Assembly: GCA_905339155.1 (NCBI GenBank)
Contig: CAJPFJ010000030.1
Span: forward strand, 1-64,000
Reading direction: 5' to 3'
DNA: 64,000 nt
From: Methanosarcinales archaeon
GTDB lineage: Archaea > Halobacteriota > Methanosarcinia > Methanosarcinales > Methanoperedenaceae
The notes under the pieces were generated by a model that worked only from the letters and a program-made list of their open reading frames with translations, was not told where the DNA came from and searched no databases. How positions within the stretch are numbered: the first letter of the stretch is position 1; every line of letters begins with the position of its first letter. The position numbers were made by a program, and so were the translations under genes. Below are positions 7,726 to 17,378 of this stretch, in pieces.

Positions 7726-10172
7726 GTTCGTTCTCTTTCACCTTTCCTGAGAGGTATTGTGAAGTAAAAAGTCGAACCTTTACCTGTCTGTGACTCCACC
7801 CATATCCTGCCGCCATGACGTTCCACGATCTTCTTACAAATTATAAGACCAACGCCTGTCCCCGGATACTCTGCACTTGCGTGTTCGCGCTGGAACATTT
7901 TAAAGATATGTTCCATGAATTCAGGAGCTATGCCTATCCCATTGTCTTTTACCGAGAATAACCATTCATTTCCTTTTTGAGCAGCCGATACTGTAATACG
8001 CGGTTTTTCTTTTCTGAATTTGATAGCATTACTGAGGAGGTTTTGAAATAGCTGAACCATCTGTGAAGCGTCAGCCATTACGGTAGGCAGAGGATCGTGA
8101 GTCACCAGGGCATCACTTTCCCCAATAGCCATCTTCACATTAATCAATGCCTGATCAAATACGGTTTCGCAATCGGTCAGTTCGAATGGTTTAGCACGTG
8201 TACTAACTCGTGAGTATGCAAGCAAGTTCTCGATCATTTCCTGCATCCTTGTGGCTCCATCTACTATGAAGCCGATGAACTGATCGGCCTTCGCATCCAA
8301 TTCGCCCTTATAGCGCTTTGCCAGGAGCTGGCTGAAATTTGAAACAGTTCGTAGCGGTTCCTGAAGGTCATGAGAGGCAGCATAAGCAAACTGCTCCAGA
8401 TCCTTATTTGAGCGTCCCAACTCCGTTAATGTTTGTTTCAATTTCTCATTTGCTTGTTTGCTTTTGGTAATATCTCTGATGACGGCACTATAAAGTCTTC
8501 TTTTTCCTGTTTTCCAGGTAGATAGGGAAAGCTCCAAAGGAAATTCACTGCCATCTTTCCTCATTCCAACCAATTCAACAGTTTTTCCAATAATTCGTGT
8601 TTCACCTGTAGAATTAACTCGCTCCAATCCCTTTTTGTGGGCATCCCTGTATCTTTCAGGTATTATCATGATAAGTGATTTGCCTAAAGCTTCTTCTTCC
8701 GTATAGTCAAAGATGGTTTGTGCACTTTTATTCCATGAAATAATATTATCATCACTATCTGCAGAAATAATTGCATCAGTTGCTGACTGCGTTATTGAAC
8801 GGAATTTTATCTCTGACTCACGCAGCGCCTCCTCTGCCCGCATGCGTTCAGTTAAGTCTGTGACTGAGACTACCACCTTCGACCAACTTGCCTCATAATC
8901 CGGAGCCATAGACCATCTTAAGGTAATATGCTTTTTCTCGCTCATCAAAGTTTGATTGATGGCTTCAATTTCAAACTTGGGCTTGCCTTCAGCTATGACA
9001 ATAAGTTCTTCTCTGAATGCTTCATCTGACCCATCACTGAAAACTTTTTTTAAATTAACCAGAAGCTCTTCTTTACTTTTAGCTTTGTATAATTCCAATG
9101 TAGCCTTATTTACATTGATTACTTTCACCATCCCTGCACAATTGGTAACATCTTCCGGGTGGTTATTAAAATATGTTCTGAAGTCTTTGACTCCTGAAGC
9201 ACGTAAACTATCGATGTACTTTTTAATATCTGAGAAATCTTCTTCCCAGAGGGAAATTGGAGAATCCTCAAATAGACTGCGATACCGTTTCTCGCTTTCC
9301 AGAAGAGCCTCATCCGCTTGTTTGCGTTCGGTGATGTCCTGTGTAAGCTCGACAATCTGGATTATATTTCCTTTATCGTCCTTTACTGGCGCTGTAGTGA
9401 GCTGGAAATACCTCCTCTCACCACCGATAATTTCTGCGAAGGATTCACCTCGCTCTATCTGTCCAGTACGCAGGGTGCAAAAAGCGGAGCATTCCTTCTG
9501 AGGATCCGCAAGATCATAGAGCTCGTGGCACAACTTGCCCTTGAGCTCCTCGATAGGCCCGAACCACCTCTGCAATATATCATTGGCCCAAACTAGCCTG
9601 GCCTCAGAATCCAGTAGAGAAAGTCCCGCTCCTATGCCCTTAAGGATGCTGTCGAGCTTCTCCTTTTCTGCCAATAACTCGCGCTCTACCCGCTTACTCT
9701 CGGTGATATCTATTGCCATCCCTTCGTAACCTACAAGTCTGCCTCTGGGATCCCGTAGAGCATGGACGTTTTCCGAAACCCATATCGTACTGCCATCCTT
9801 GCGGCGAACCTGATTTTCGAAGCCAATCACGATTCCATTCGTCTGTATTAGGCGAATAAACTCCTGCCTGCGGTTTGGATCGATGAAGAATTGCCGGGCA
9901 TCAGTTACCTCAGCCATAAGTTCCTCGGGTGAACCGTAGCCCAGCATGCGGGCTAGCGCAGGGTTAATCGCCAGGAAATAGCCATCGGGCGTGGTCTGAA
10001 AGATACCTTCAACTGCATTTTCAAAAATGCCACGATATCTCGCCTCAGCTTCTCGAAGTGCTTCTTCTGTCTGATTACGCTGGGTTTCTGATTTCTCTAT
10101 TTCAGCAATTCTTTTGCGAAGCTCTACTAACTCAGTTATAAGTTGTTCTTTTGTCTTATCTTCTTCATTCAT
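7722..10172 (-). CDS. Cytoplasmic PAS histidine kinase with four PAS domains
   Basis: First gene of the signalling operon, 816 residues, without membrane segments. An N-terminal coiled coil is followed by four PAS/PAC units (~45-165, 170-290, 300-450, 455-575), HisKA with an intact H-box (ASHDLQEPLR) and HATPase with N and G boxes. The second PAS holds three cysteines (in CHELYDLADPQKECSAFC); a redox or metal cofactor there is possible but unproven. The fourth PAS and catalytic core are near-copies of those in the downstream kinase. The start at 10172 has GAAGGAAA upstream, a perfect 9-bp hairpin 20 bases further up and a TATA box about 120 bases upstream. Confidence 0.92.
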   Translation of the reverse strand: MNEEDKTKEQLITELVELRKRIAEIEKSETQRNQTEEALREAEARYRGIFENAVEGIFQTTPDGYFLAINPALARMLGYGSPEELMAEVTDARQFFIDPNRRQEFIRLIQTNGIVIGFENQVRRKDGSTIWVSENVHALRDPRGRLVGYEGMAIDITESKRVERELLAEKEKLDSILKGIGAGLSLLDSEARLVWANDILQRWFGPIEELKGKLCHELYDLADPQKECSAFCTLRTGQIERGESFAEIIGGERRYFQLTTAPVKDDKGNIIQIVELTQDITERKQADEALLESEKRYRSLFEDSPISLWEEDFSDIKKYIDSLRASGVKDFRTYFNNHPEDVTNCAGMVKVINVNKATLELYKAKSKEELLVNLKKVFSDGSDEAFREELIVIAEGKPKFEIEAINQTLMSEKKHITLRWSMAPDYEASWSKVVVSVTDLTERMRAEEALRESEIKFRSITQSATDAIISADSDDNIISWNKSAQTIFDYTEEEALGKSLIMIIPERYRDAHKKGLERVNSTGETRIIGKTVELVGMRKDGSEFPLELSLSTWKTGKRRLYSAVIRDITKSKQANEKLKQTLTELGRSNKDLEQFAYAASHDLQEPLRTVSNFSQLLAKRYKGELDAKADQFIGFIVDGATRMQEMIENLLAYSRVSTRAKPFELTDCETVFDQALINVKMAIGESDALVTHDPLPTVMADASQMVQLFQNLLSNAIKFRKEKPRITVSAAQKGNEWLFSVKDNGIGIAPEFMEHIFKMFQREHASAEYPGTGVGLIICKKIVERHGGRIWVESQTGKGSTFYFTIPLRKGERERT

Positions 10173-10191
10173 TTTTTATTTCCTTCGCCAG

Positions 10192-10214
10192 TATTCAATT
10201 TTCTTAATTGAATA
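10192..10214 (-). promoter_or_regulatory. Perfect inverted repeat in the leader of the kinase operon
   Basis: TATTCAATT and AATTGAATA form a perfect 9-bp inverted repeat around a 5-base loop, ending 20 bases upstream of the first kinase ATG. It lies between the candidate TATA box (10293-10302) and the ribosome binding site. It could be an operator for a dimeric regulator or an RNA hairpin. A terminator is unlikely because no T-run follows in the direction of transcription. Confidence 0.4.
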
Positions 10215-10292
10215 TCTCATTTTATCGAATTGCCCACTCTCAAACAGTAGAATATGCTAATTAATCGTGTTATTTAATCATAAAACTAATTT

Positions 10293-10302
10293 GTATATAT
10301 AC
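10293..10302 (-). promoter_or_regulatory. Candidate TATA box for the kinase operon
   Basis: GTATATATAC, read on the minus strand, is a strong archaeal TATA match in an AT-rich gap. Transcription from here would start roughly 25 bases downstream, giving a leader of about 95 bases that contains the inverted repeat. The rest of the 10173-10608 gap holds no intact gene. A plus-strand stretch (about 10463-10600) reads protein-like (RLDLNKERSEFIIDTLLQIL) and may be a gene remnant; I cannot identify it. Confidence 0.35.
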
Positions 10303-10608
10303 ATGTTGCTCTCGTTTCTCTCTCAAAGGAGGAGTGCATAATTGTATGCTTGAACAACGAACTCTGAAAGCAAACTCACTGTTTAAAAGACAGATAGAAC
10401 TAAAAAACCCATTTCTTTAAAGCTTCTGCACGAGTATAATCCTTTCCTGCTCTCAAATGCTGGCTGAGATTAGACCTGAATAAAGAAAGATCAGAATTTA
10501 TCATTGACACGCTGTTGCAGATCCTCGTGCGAGGCCCGGAGGAACTCAGCAACACGGTTTTCGAGGAGAAGGTGAATCCGATGCAGATGCTCGAAATATT
10601 TAATATAT

Positions 10609-11064
10609 TTATTTTGCTTTTTTCTTTGCAGCCTCTGCTAGTTTTTTGCCCATCTCTCTAGCTTTTGCTTTATCAGCCTCTTTAGGCGCTCCCTCAACAG
10701 CTACACCCGGTTTGACCCAGTTAGGATTAAATACGCCCACTACCTTGTCTATTGATTCCAGAGCCGATACCTGCCCTCCTTTTCCAGTAGTAAAGATTAG
10801 CACAGGTTTGCCTGCCAATTTATCCCTTACAGGATATAAATCTTCAAATACGGTTTTAAGCTCGCCTGCCATGTATTCGAAAGCTGAATGCGAACCAAAG
10901 GCGAATGCATCAGCACCCGCATCTACCGGTTTGGTATCCTTGGCTCTTTTCAACTCTACACCGACTCCGCCGGCACTTCTTGCCCCCTCAGCAATCGCCT
11001 GTGCAAGTTTTTCCGTGTTACCTGTTCTCGATGCATACACTATCAATATTTTTGCTTCAGCCAT
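10609..11064 (-). CDS. Flavodoxin family protein
   Basis: 151 residues from the ATG at 11064, which has GGAGGT at the right spacing; an ATG 21 bases earlier lacks one. The N-terminus reads MAEAKILIVYASRTGNTEKLA: a beta strand followed by the FMN phosphate-binding loop S/T-R-T-G-N-T. A second flavin loop is likely near FGSHSAFEYM. The C-terminus is a Lys/Ala-rich helix. Flavodoxins carry electrons in the cytoplasm on bound FMN. It is the third gene of the thermosome operon, 17 bases after the small helical protein. It is only distantly related to the two other flavodoxins of this window (42556 and 59768). The redox partner is unknown. Confidence 0.85.
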   Translation of the reverse strand: MAEAKILIVYASRTGNTEKLAQAIAEGARSAGGVGVELKRAKDTKPVDAGADAFAFGSHSAFEYMAGELKTVFEDLYPVRDKLAGKPVLIFTTGKGGQVSALESIDKVVGVFNPNWVKPGVAVEGAPKEADKAKAREMGKKLAEAAKKKAK

Positions 11065-11081
11065 ATATTTTACCTCCCGAA

Positions 11082-11273
11082 TCAATCTTTTTCTGTGAGC
11101 ACGTCCACACGCTGGTGAAGTTCAGCCACACTTTCTGCAAGATTTTTGATTATTTCAGCACATCTGTCAGCAAAACTTGCAGCCAGTTTAGCATCAATAT
11201 TATCTTTTGAATCTGCAATATCTTTCATCAAAAGGTTAGCCATTTCCACAATTTCCTCCGGATATACAACCAT
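11082..11273 (-). CDS. Small helical protein downstream of the thermosome
   Basis: 63 residues starting MVVYPEEIVEMANLL. The ATG at 11273 is preceded by GGGAGGAGGTG, a near-perfect ribosome binding site, so I reject the longer frame that runs back into the thermosome gene. It is predicted to be almost entirely alpha-helical, acidic, with a heptad pattern (IIKNLAESVAELHQRVDVL), suggesting a coiled-coil or oligomerising protein. No family is recognised. It sits 16 bases after the thermosome stop and 17 before the flavodoxin start, so the three are probably one transcript. Confidence 0.7.
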   Translation of the reverse strand: MVVYPEEIVEMANLLMKDIADSKDNIDAKLAASFADRCAEIIKNLAESVAELHQRVDVLTEKD

Positions 11274-11289
11274 TTTTACACCTCCTCCC

Positions 11290-12939
11290 TTAACCCATTC
11301 CTTCCATTCCACCACCCATGCCTCCAGGTCCACCAGGTGGCATGCCTCCTGCAGGCGCGGCTTTGCTTGAAAGCACATCATCTATCCTCAGGATCATGGT
11401 GGCTACTTCCGTAGCAGAACTGATAGCCTGTGTCTTTATTCTGAGAGGCTCAAGCACGCCTTCTTTCCACATGTCCACGACTTTTCCAGTGAACACGTTG
11501 AGCCCAGCGGTATTGTTGCCCTTCTCATGCTGGCTTCGCATCTCCACAAGCATATCTATAGGATCAAGACCAGCATTTTCAGCCAGGGTCCTGGGGATGA
11601 TTTCAAGCGCCTCGGCAAATTTTGCGATTGCCAGCTGTTCCCTGCCTATTAATGTGGCTGAGTATTCTCGCAGGCGCAGCGCCAGTTCAACTTCAGGTGA
11701 GCCGCCTCCAGCTACAAGTGTCTCATCCTCGATTGCAACTCCAACAACACGCAATGCGTCATGAAGCGCTCGCTCGGCTTCATCCACCACGTGCTCAGTC
11801 CCTCCGCGAAGAATAATGGAGACTGCCTTAGGATTGTGGCACCCGGTAACATATGTCATTGCCTCCTCACCGATCTTTTTTTCCTCTACAATATCCGCTT
11901 TTCCAAGATCAGATTCGCTGATTTCCTTTAGACTTGTCAGTGTCTTTGCACCGGTTGCGCGTGCAAGTTTTTCCATGTCGCTTTTCTTTACGCGCCTTGC
12001 TGCGTATATGCCGGCTTTTGCAAGATAATGCTGTGCAAGATCATCGATTCCCTTCTCAACAAAGACCACATTTGCACCGCTTTTAATAACTTTGTTGACC
12101 ATGTCATTCAACATCGTTTCTTCCTGGTCAAGGAATAACTGGAGCTGGTCGGGTGTTTTTATTGAGATCTCGGATTTCACTTCTGTCTTTTTGATCTCAA
12201 GGGCCTCGTTGAGCAGAAGTATTCTGGCATCATGGACATTCTTTGGCATGCTGGTATGGACTCTTTCCTTATCGATTACCATACCTTCGATCAACTCTGA
12301 TGCTTCTATACTGCCACCCACTTTCTTCTCAACTTTGATATCTTCAATATCTGCTGTATATTTGCCATTCTCTTTATTAACCACCGCTAATATGGCATTT
12401 ACCGCAAGAATGGCGAAAACATCCTTGGACGCTTCAGCTCCCTTTCCGGTAATCGCTGTCACAGCGATTTTCAATAATAAATCCTTATCTTCCAGGGTCA
12501 CTGGTTTTGCAAGAGTTTTTAGGATTTCTTTTGCTTTTACCGCTGCAAGCCTGTATCCGCTGGCAATGACTGTGGGATGCACACCCTGCTCTAATAGTTC
12601 TTCAGCATTCTTCAGGAATTCACCTGCAAGCACTGCTGCCGTTGTTGTGCCATCTCCGACCTCATCATCCTGGGTCTTTGCGACTTCCACTATCATCTTA
12701 GCTGCCGGATGCTCGATATCCATTGTCTGGAGAATGGTCGCACCATCATTCGTGATCACGATATCTCCCATTGAGTCCACGAGCATTTTATCCATACCCT
12801 GTGGTCCCAGGGTCGTCCTGACCGCCGCTGCTACTGCCCTGGCAGCCATGATATTGTTATGCTGCGCTTCTTTTCCTTTTGTTCGTTGACTTCCTTCTCT
12901 TAGAATATATATTGGCTGTCCTGCTAATTGTCCTGCCAT
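11290..12939 (-). CDS. thsA: Thermosome subunit (group II chaperonin)
   Basis: 549 residues, full length for the CCT/thermosome family. ATP-binding and hydrolysis motifs are present: GPQGMDKML near residue 45, NDGATIL, and GDGTTT near residue 97, plus the late GGGSPE loop. The C-terminus ends in the Gly/Met-rich tail ([14 protein letters not shown]) that projects into the folding chamber in this family. It forms double-ring ATP-driven folding chambers in the cytoplasm. The start has GGAGGT 7 bases upstream. It leads an operon with a small helical protein and a flavodoxin. Whether this is the alpha or another subunit cannot be told from one window, so the symbol is tentative. Confidence 0.97.
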   Translation of the reverse strand: MAGQLAGQPIYILREGSQRTKGKEAQHNNIMAARAVAAAVRTTLGPQGMDKMLVDSMGDIVITNDGATILQTMDIEHPAAKMIVEVAKTQDDEVGDGTTTAAVLAGEFLKNAEELLEQGVHPTVIASGYRLAAVKAKEILKTLAKPVTLEDKDLLLKIAVTAITGKGAEASKDVFAILAVNAILAVVNKENGKYTADIEDIKVEKKVGGSIEASELIEGMVIDKERVHTSMPKNVHDARILLLNEALEIKKTEVKSEISIKTPDQLQLFLDQEETMLNDMVNKVIKSGANVVFVEKGIDDLAQHYLAKAGIYAARRVKKSDMEKLARATGAKTLTSLKEISESDLGKADIVEEKKIGEEAMTYVTGCHNPKAVSIILRGGTEHVVDEAERALHDALRVVGVAIEDETLVAGGGSPEVELALRLREYSATLIGREQLAIAKFAEALEIIPRTLAENAGLDPIDMLVEMRSQHEKGNNTAGLNVFTGKVVDMWKEGVLEPLRIKTQAISSATEVATMILRIDDVLSSKAAPAGGMPPGGPGGMGGGMEGMG

Positions 12940-13104
12940 AACTAACCTCCGTTAAAACGTTATTTTTCAATTAAATCTATACGAGCAGAACCCCTACATA
13001 TTATGAATAAGCTTGTGGGTATTAATAATTAACGGAAATGGAGTAAGCACTGCGAGGTGGTTACCAAGACCCCCTTGAAACCATTGGTAGATTTTTTTTG
13101 CCTC

Positions 13105-14127
13105 CTATGTGAGATATGCAACTGAAGAAAGATTTTCTTTTATTCCATGCTGCAATCGTGCAAATGCTACTGCCAGCATGACAATACAACACTCTGTCAC
13201 GTGAAGGTCAATATTCTTCATACCTTTGCCATTCAAGTGTACCTCAATTTCAAGGTGATCTTTCAGATAGCTATTGATTCCTTCGTTGCTGTTTCTTCTA
13301 TGGTAAAGATCAAGAACATTATCGGGACACTCATCATATTTATTCATATAGTCATTTCTAAAATACATGGCAACAGGGTCATGAAATCCCTTTTTGACAA
13401 GAAATTGCATCTTATATTCAAGAGAAGCATCTTTCTTATATTTCGGATCTTGCCAATTTTTTCTATAGAGATAATTGATCTCCTGTTCGGGGGAGTAAAA
13501 AGATGTTTTTCCATTAAACCTATGCTCGTATTTTACGTTTTCATTCCAATCTTTGTTAATATGATAATGTGACATTAAGCCCATTTCAACATGGGCAAAG
13601 GCAATATTTCTATTGCTAGTATAACCGCCATCGAACCATGTCTCCTCCATGTTCATCCTGGCAGATACTGCGGTCTTTCGGAGCATATCTTCTAGATATT
13701 TATCATCACTTTCAGTTCCACCGCATACCTTTTTGGCCAAGGGAATATTATGCTCATAATCCATGGTTATTTGTGCTTTGACCATCTCTTTCTTATAATG
13801 CCCATTGTATTTTCCATCAGGATCGTTATGTGTCTTGATTGGAGTACTATCAGTTCCAGTGCATTTTCCAATTGTTAAACCCAATCGGTTACCCGCTTCT
13901 ACAACTTTTATACAATAAAGTTGCATTATCGCATCCATCCCCTCATTGCCCATTCTCACTTTTTCGAAATGCCTCAAAGTTTCATGATCTGGAACTATGA
14001 CGTTTCCGTCTTGATCAATATTGAAACCCAATTCTAAGGCTTCATCAGGGTGTGTTTCCAGGTATCTCGCTTCTTTCGTATAATATTTTATTGTCTTTAT
14101 GTTTCTCCAAATAAATGCTTTGGCCAT
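13105..14127 (-). mobile_element. DDE transposase (IS4/IS1182-like), probably 5'-truncated
   Basis: 340 residues with an apparent DDE triad: Asp in TGTDSTPI, Asp in WFDGGYTS and Glu in RRNSNEGIN, in the order and spacing of IS4-superfamily transposases. Family members are usually longer, and the frame begins directly against the 3' end of the desulforedoxin gene, so the N-terminal DNA-binding part may be lost. No clear terminal inverted repeats were found. A TACCAA/TTGGTA pair flanks 13050-13075 just beyond the 3' end. Transposition competence is doubtful. Confidence 0.8.
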
Positions 14128-14145
14128 GCTCTTCTGGGATATGTT

Positions 14146-14391
14146 TCAACAGATCAGCATCATCGGCTGCTCACAGCAAATGATAGTTCCGGCGCTATCT
14201 GAAACACAATCCATCTCGCAGCCGCAGATTTCACAAATATATGACATGCCTTCTTCTGCTTTCTGGGCTTTCTTTGTTTTGACAACCTTCTTTGATTTCG
14301 GTTTTTCAGTTTTTGATTCTGTTTTCATGGCCATGATTTTTCCTCTCTCTTTCCACCATGAAGATGCAGTTGATTGTTCCTTCTTTGGCAT
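14146..14391 (-). CDS. Desulforedoxin-like rubredoxin-fold protein with a basic N-terminal extension
   Basis: The C-terminal ~30 residues match a desulforedoxin / superoxide reductase N-domain: YICEICGCEM then CC, giving the CXXC plus CC set of four iron-ligand cysteines. Before it lies a Lys-rich, probably disordered extension (about 45 residues, KTEKPKSKK). I chose the ATG at 14391 because GGAGGT lies 7 bases upstream; a second ATG at about 14337 also has a good site (GAGAGG), so the extension length is uncertain. There is no catalytic superoxide reductase domain. It is likely a small cytoplasmic electron carrier, perhaps linked to oxidative stress; that role is inference. Its 3' end abuts the transposase. 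Confidence 0.75.
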   Translation of the reverse strand: MPKKEQSTASSWWKERGKIMAMKTESKTEKPKSKKVVKTKKAQKAEEGMSYICEICGCEMDCVSDSAGTIICCEQPMMLIC

Positions 14392-14507
14392 TTGTTTACC
14401 TCCACTCAATATATAGGTTAATAGTAATGATATTTATACATATCGTTAAAAAGTTGAATCAAACTTTTTAGAATATGTAAAAGGGAGTTTTATAGTGAGG
14501 AATCTTA

Positions 14508-15194
14508 ATGAAACTTGAAAATAAAAGCGTGATCGTTACCGGAAGTGGAAGAGGTATAGGAGAATATATCGCAAAAAGGCTGGCCAGGGAAGGGGCAAAT
14601 GTAATTGTAACTGGAAGGACAGCAAGGGATATAGAAAATGTGAGCAAGGAAATAAATGATGCAGGAGGAAGATCGATTTTTATAAAAGGGGATGTTACGA
14701 TAGAAAAAGATGTAAAAGAAGTTATCCATAAAACTATCAAAGAATTCGGGAAAGTTGATATGCTTGTAAATAATGCAGGGAAGGGATTAAAAAAATATAT
14801 ATGGGAAACCGGGGTCGAAGAATTTGAGGAAGTAATGGACGTGAATGTCAAAGGCACTTTCCTGTATATGAAGAATATTATTCCAGAAATGGAAAATAGC
14901 AAAGGCTTGATAATAAACATTTCCTCAGGGGCGGGGAAGGAAGGAATTCCGGAGCTGGGTGCATACTGTGCATCAAAATTTGCGGTGATAGGCCTTACCG
15001 AATCTGCGGCATTAGAGGTTAATAATGTCAAAATCGTTGCATTATGCCCTGGCAGCGTGGATACGGGGATGTTCAAACGACTGTTCCCTGGTGAAAAGGC
15101 AGACCTCAAACCGGAGGAAGTTGCGCAAAAGGTTGCTGATATCTGCATCCATCCAGAAAAATACCGTCAGGGGCAGTCCATTGAAATTTATTGA
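14508..15194 (+). CDS. Short-chain dehydrogenase/reductase (FabG-like)
   Basis: 228 residues with all classical SDR motifs: cofactor loop TGSGRGIG at 11-18, NNAG at 88-91, catalytic Ser near 139-140 and the YxxxK pair at Tyr153/Lys157 (GAYCASK). After the active site comes the usual PG motif (LCPGSVDT). It most resembles 3-oxoacyl-ACP reductase type SDRs, but the substrate cannot be told from sequence. Arg37 after strand 2 (TGRT) suggests NADPH preference. A GTGAGGA ribosome binding site precedes the ATG. It lies alone, 66 bases before the dihydrouridine synthase gene. Confidence 0.9.
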   Translation: MKLENKSVIVTGSGRGIGEYIAKRLAREGANVIVTGRTARDIENVSKEINDAGGRSIFIKGDVTIEKDVKEVIHKTIKEFGKVDMLVNNAGKGLKKYIWETGVEEFEEVMDVNVKGTFLYMKNIIPEMENSKGLIINISSGAGKEGIPELGAYCASKFAVIGLTESAALEVNNVKIVALCPGSVDTGMFKRLFPGEKADLKPEEVAQKVADICIHPEKYRQGQSIEIY

Positions 15195-15260
15195 TCAATT
15201 GGATTGGCACTGGTAATATGATGGATCCTGTTAGAGATCTTTAAAATACATAGTCAACGC

Positions 15261-16223
15261 ATGAACTCTTTAACTATTGGAAAATTGAAACTGGATGGAA
15301 ATCTTGTTCTTGCGCCGATGTCAGGTATTACAAACCTCCCATCCAGGCTTCTTTGCAGGAAGCATGGTGCATCTCTTGTTTATTCCGAGATGACATCTTC
15401 TGAAGCAGTAGTGCGGCAAAGCCTGAAAAGTATAGAAAGGGGATTTACCTGCGCAGGTGAAAGACCAATGGGAATACAATTAATGGGTGCGGTTCCGGAT
15501 AATCTTGCTGCGTCCGCTATTTTCTTGCAGGAAAAATACAGGCCTGAACTCATTGATGTAAATTTTGGCTGTCCGGCACAGGGTGTTATAAAAAACGGAT
15601 GCGGATCAGGACTATTAAAAAAACCCGAACTGATAGGGGAGATCATAAGAACGCTTTCGGATTCCCTGGATATACCGCTTACAGCTAAAATAAGAATATT
15701 AGAGAACTTTGATGAAACATTAAAAATCGCAAAAATTATTGAAAAAGCAGGTGCTGATGCGATCACCGTCCACGGAAGAACGCAAAAGCAGGGTTATTCG
15801 GGGAAATCCGATCTTGATTTCATCAAAGGGATTAAAAGTGGGCTTTCGATCCCGGTTATAGCGAACGGGGATATTTTTGATGAAAAAACCTCACAAAAAG
15901 TGCTTGAATATACCGGATGCGATGGGATTATGATAGGACGGGCCGCGATCGGTAATCCGTTTATTTTTAAGAAAATTTCTTATTTTCTAAAAACCGGTGA
16001 AATATTGCCTCCCCGGGAGGCGGGAGAAAGATTGGCTGATTTTTTCGAATACACAGAACTATGCCGCAATTATGGAATGCATACGTATAATGACTTGAAG
16101 CGCAATGCCCAGTGGTTTACAAAAGGTATGGAAAACGTAAAACAGGTTCGTGTGAACATAAACAAGGCTCATGATATTGATTCTATTATGGCGATCATGA
16201 ATGGGTTAAAAGATTGTGTTTAG
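15261..16223 (+). CDS. dus: tRNA-dihydrouridine synthase (Dus)
   Basis: 320 residues, full length. Flavin TIM-barrel enzyme that reduces uridines in tRNA loops using FMN and NAD(P)H. Motifs: LAPMSGITNLPSR at the N-terminus, DVNFGCPAQGVIKNGCGSGLL around 99-119, KIRI, and ITVHGRTQKQGYSG, the tRNA/FMN loop; then PVIANGDIF and GIMIGRAAIGNP for phosphate binding. A C-terminal helical domain follows. No strong ribosome binding site is seen, so the start could shift slightly. The archaeal Dus target positions are not deducible here. Confidence 0.93.
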   Translation: MNSLTIGKLKLDGNLVLAPMSGITNLPSRLLCRKHGASLVYSEMTSSEAVVRQSLKSIERGFTCAGERPMGIQLMGAVPDNLAASAIFLQEKYRPELIDVNFGCPAQGVIKNGCGSGLLKKPELIGEIIRTLSDSLDIPLTAKIRILENFDETLKIAKIIEKAGADAITVHGRTQKQGYSGKSDLDFIKGIKSGLSIPVIANGDIFDEKTSQKVLEYTGCDGIMIGRAAIGNPFIFKKISYFLKTGEILPPREAGERLADFFEYTELCRNYGMHTYNDLKRNAQWFTKGMENVKQVRVNINKAHDIDSIMAIMNGLKDCV

Positions 16224-16338
16224 TCCGAAATAATCATGAACTTTTTGAAAAATATAGGTTAGGTTTATTAACATCTTATGAGCATTATAATGTTTATCAT
16301 ACAACTAACAATATTATCAATTAGAAGAAGGAATGGTA

Positions 16339-17127
16339 ATGACAGCACACGTATATACGATAGCTTCAGGAAAAGGTGGCACAGGCAAAACCACTATCAC
16401 TCTCAATCTTGGAACAGCTCTGGCTCTTATAGGAAAGAAGACAGTGGTTCTCGATGCAGATATCGGCATGGCAAACCTTGGTCTTTTGATCGGCCTTGAA
16501 AGAAGCAAAATTACATTGCATGAAGTATTAAGTGGCAGCGCTAATATAAAAGAGGCTATTTATGAAGGTCCTGGCGGCCTTAAAGTAGTGCCCAGCGGCT
16601 TATCATTGAAAGGATTCCAGAAATCAAATCCTGATATATTAAAAGATGTAATGTCCACTCTTGTTGATGGAATGGATTTCCTGTTGATAGACTCTCCTGC
16701 CGGGATTAGCAGGGACGGAGTTATTCCACTTGCCGTTGCTGACCAGGTTATCCTGGTTGTGAATCCAGAACTTGCATCAATGGCGGATTCATTGAAAACC
16801 AAAGCACTGACTGAAATGCTGGGGAGGACTGTTGGAGGGGCTATTTTGAATCGTGCAACACTTGAGAAAACGGAAATAAACCGCGATAAAGTATCCGAAC
16901 TTCTGGGTGTAAAGATACTTGAAATGATACCAGAGGATCCAAATGTCAGGCTTTCAGCAGCATTCAAGACCCCCCTCGTCGTGAAATACCCCGATTCACC
17001 TGCATCCATATCATACAAGAGGCTTGCTGCACAACTTGCAGGAGAAAAATACATTGAAACAAAAGTTGAAAAAAATAAGGAAGGTTTTGTTGATCGTCTC
17101 GTAAAGTCTATTTTTGGAGGAAAATAG
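16339..17127 (+). CDS. minD: MinD-family ATPase
   Basis: 262 residues from the ATG at 16339; another ATG six bases upstream leaves almost no spacing to the AGAAGAAGGA site. It has the deviant Walker A motif KGGTGKT (residues 12-18, with signature Lys12), the DADIGMANLG switch and IDSPAG. The last residues (FVDRLVKSIFGGK) form an amphipathic helix like the MinD membrane-targeting sequence. MinD/ParA ATPases dimerise on membranes with ATP and position other complexes. There is no MinE or MinC nearby; instead it is followed at once by a small membrane protein and pilus-type secretion genes, so a role in placing that machine is plausible (inference). Confidence 0.92.
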   Translation: MTAHVYTIASGKGGTGKTTITLNLGTALALIGKKTVVLDADIGMANLGLLIGLERSKITLHEVLSGSANIKEAIYEGPGGLKVVPSGLSLKGFQKSNPDILKDVMSTLVDGMDFLLIDSPAGISRDGVIPLAVADQVILVVNPELASMADSLKTKALTEMLGRTVGGAILNRATLEKTEINRDKVSELLGVKILEMIPEDPNVRLSAAFKTPLVVKYPDSPASISYKRLAAQLAGEKYIETKVEKNKEGFVDRLVKSIFGGK

Positions 17128-17128
17128 G

Positions 17129-17317
17129 ATGGAAATTCTAACAATAGCTCTAATTGTAATAATTTCTTTACCATTAATTTTCATTAATTTGATGTTTGTC
17201 AGGATAAAACAATTGGAAAAAGAGCTTAAGGAACTGAATAGCAGAATTTCTATTACAGATGAAGAGCTTATTCGCTTAACAAAAGATATAGAGGATTTCA
17301 AGAAGCTAAATATATAA
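17129..17317 (+). CDS. Small single-pass membrane protein with a coiled coil
   Basis: 62 residues; starts at the ATG at 17129, one base after the minD stop, with GGAGG inside the end of minD. Residues 4-25 are one hydrophobic helix; residues 28-60 form a charged coiled coil (IKQLEKELKELNSRI). No family is recognised. Position between minD and the secretion ATPase suggests an accessory subunit of the pilus/secretion system, perhaps linking MinD or the ATPase to the membrane (inference). Confidence 0.7.
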   Translation: MEILTIALIVIISLPLIFINLMFVRIKQLEKELKELNSRISITDEELIRLTKDIEDFKKLNI

Positions 17318-17378
17318 TATTAAATAAATTATTAAATACTCAGATACAGTTGAAAAAATCTGAAGAGGCTATATAATA

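Noticed and set aside
13045-13085. Rho-independent-type terminator near the transposase end
   Set aside because: The TACCAA/TTGGTA stem is short and the T-run points in the plus direction where no gene ends; it may be an IS end instead.
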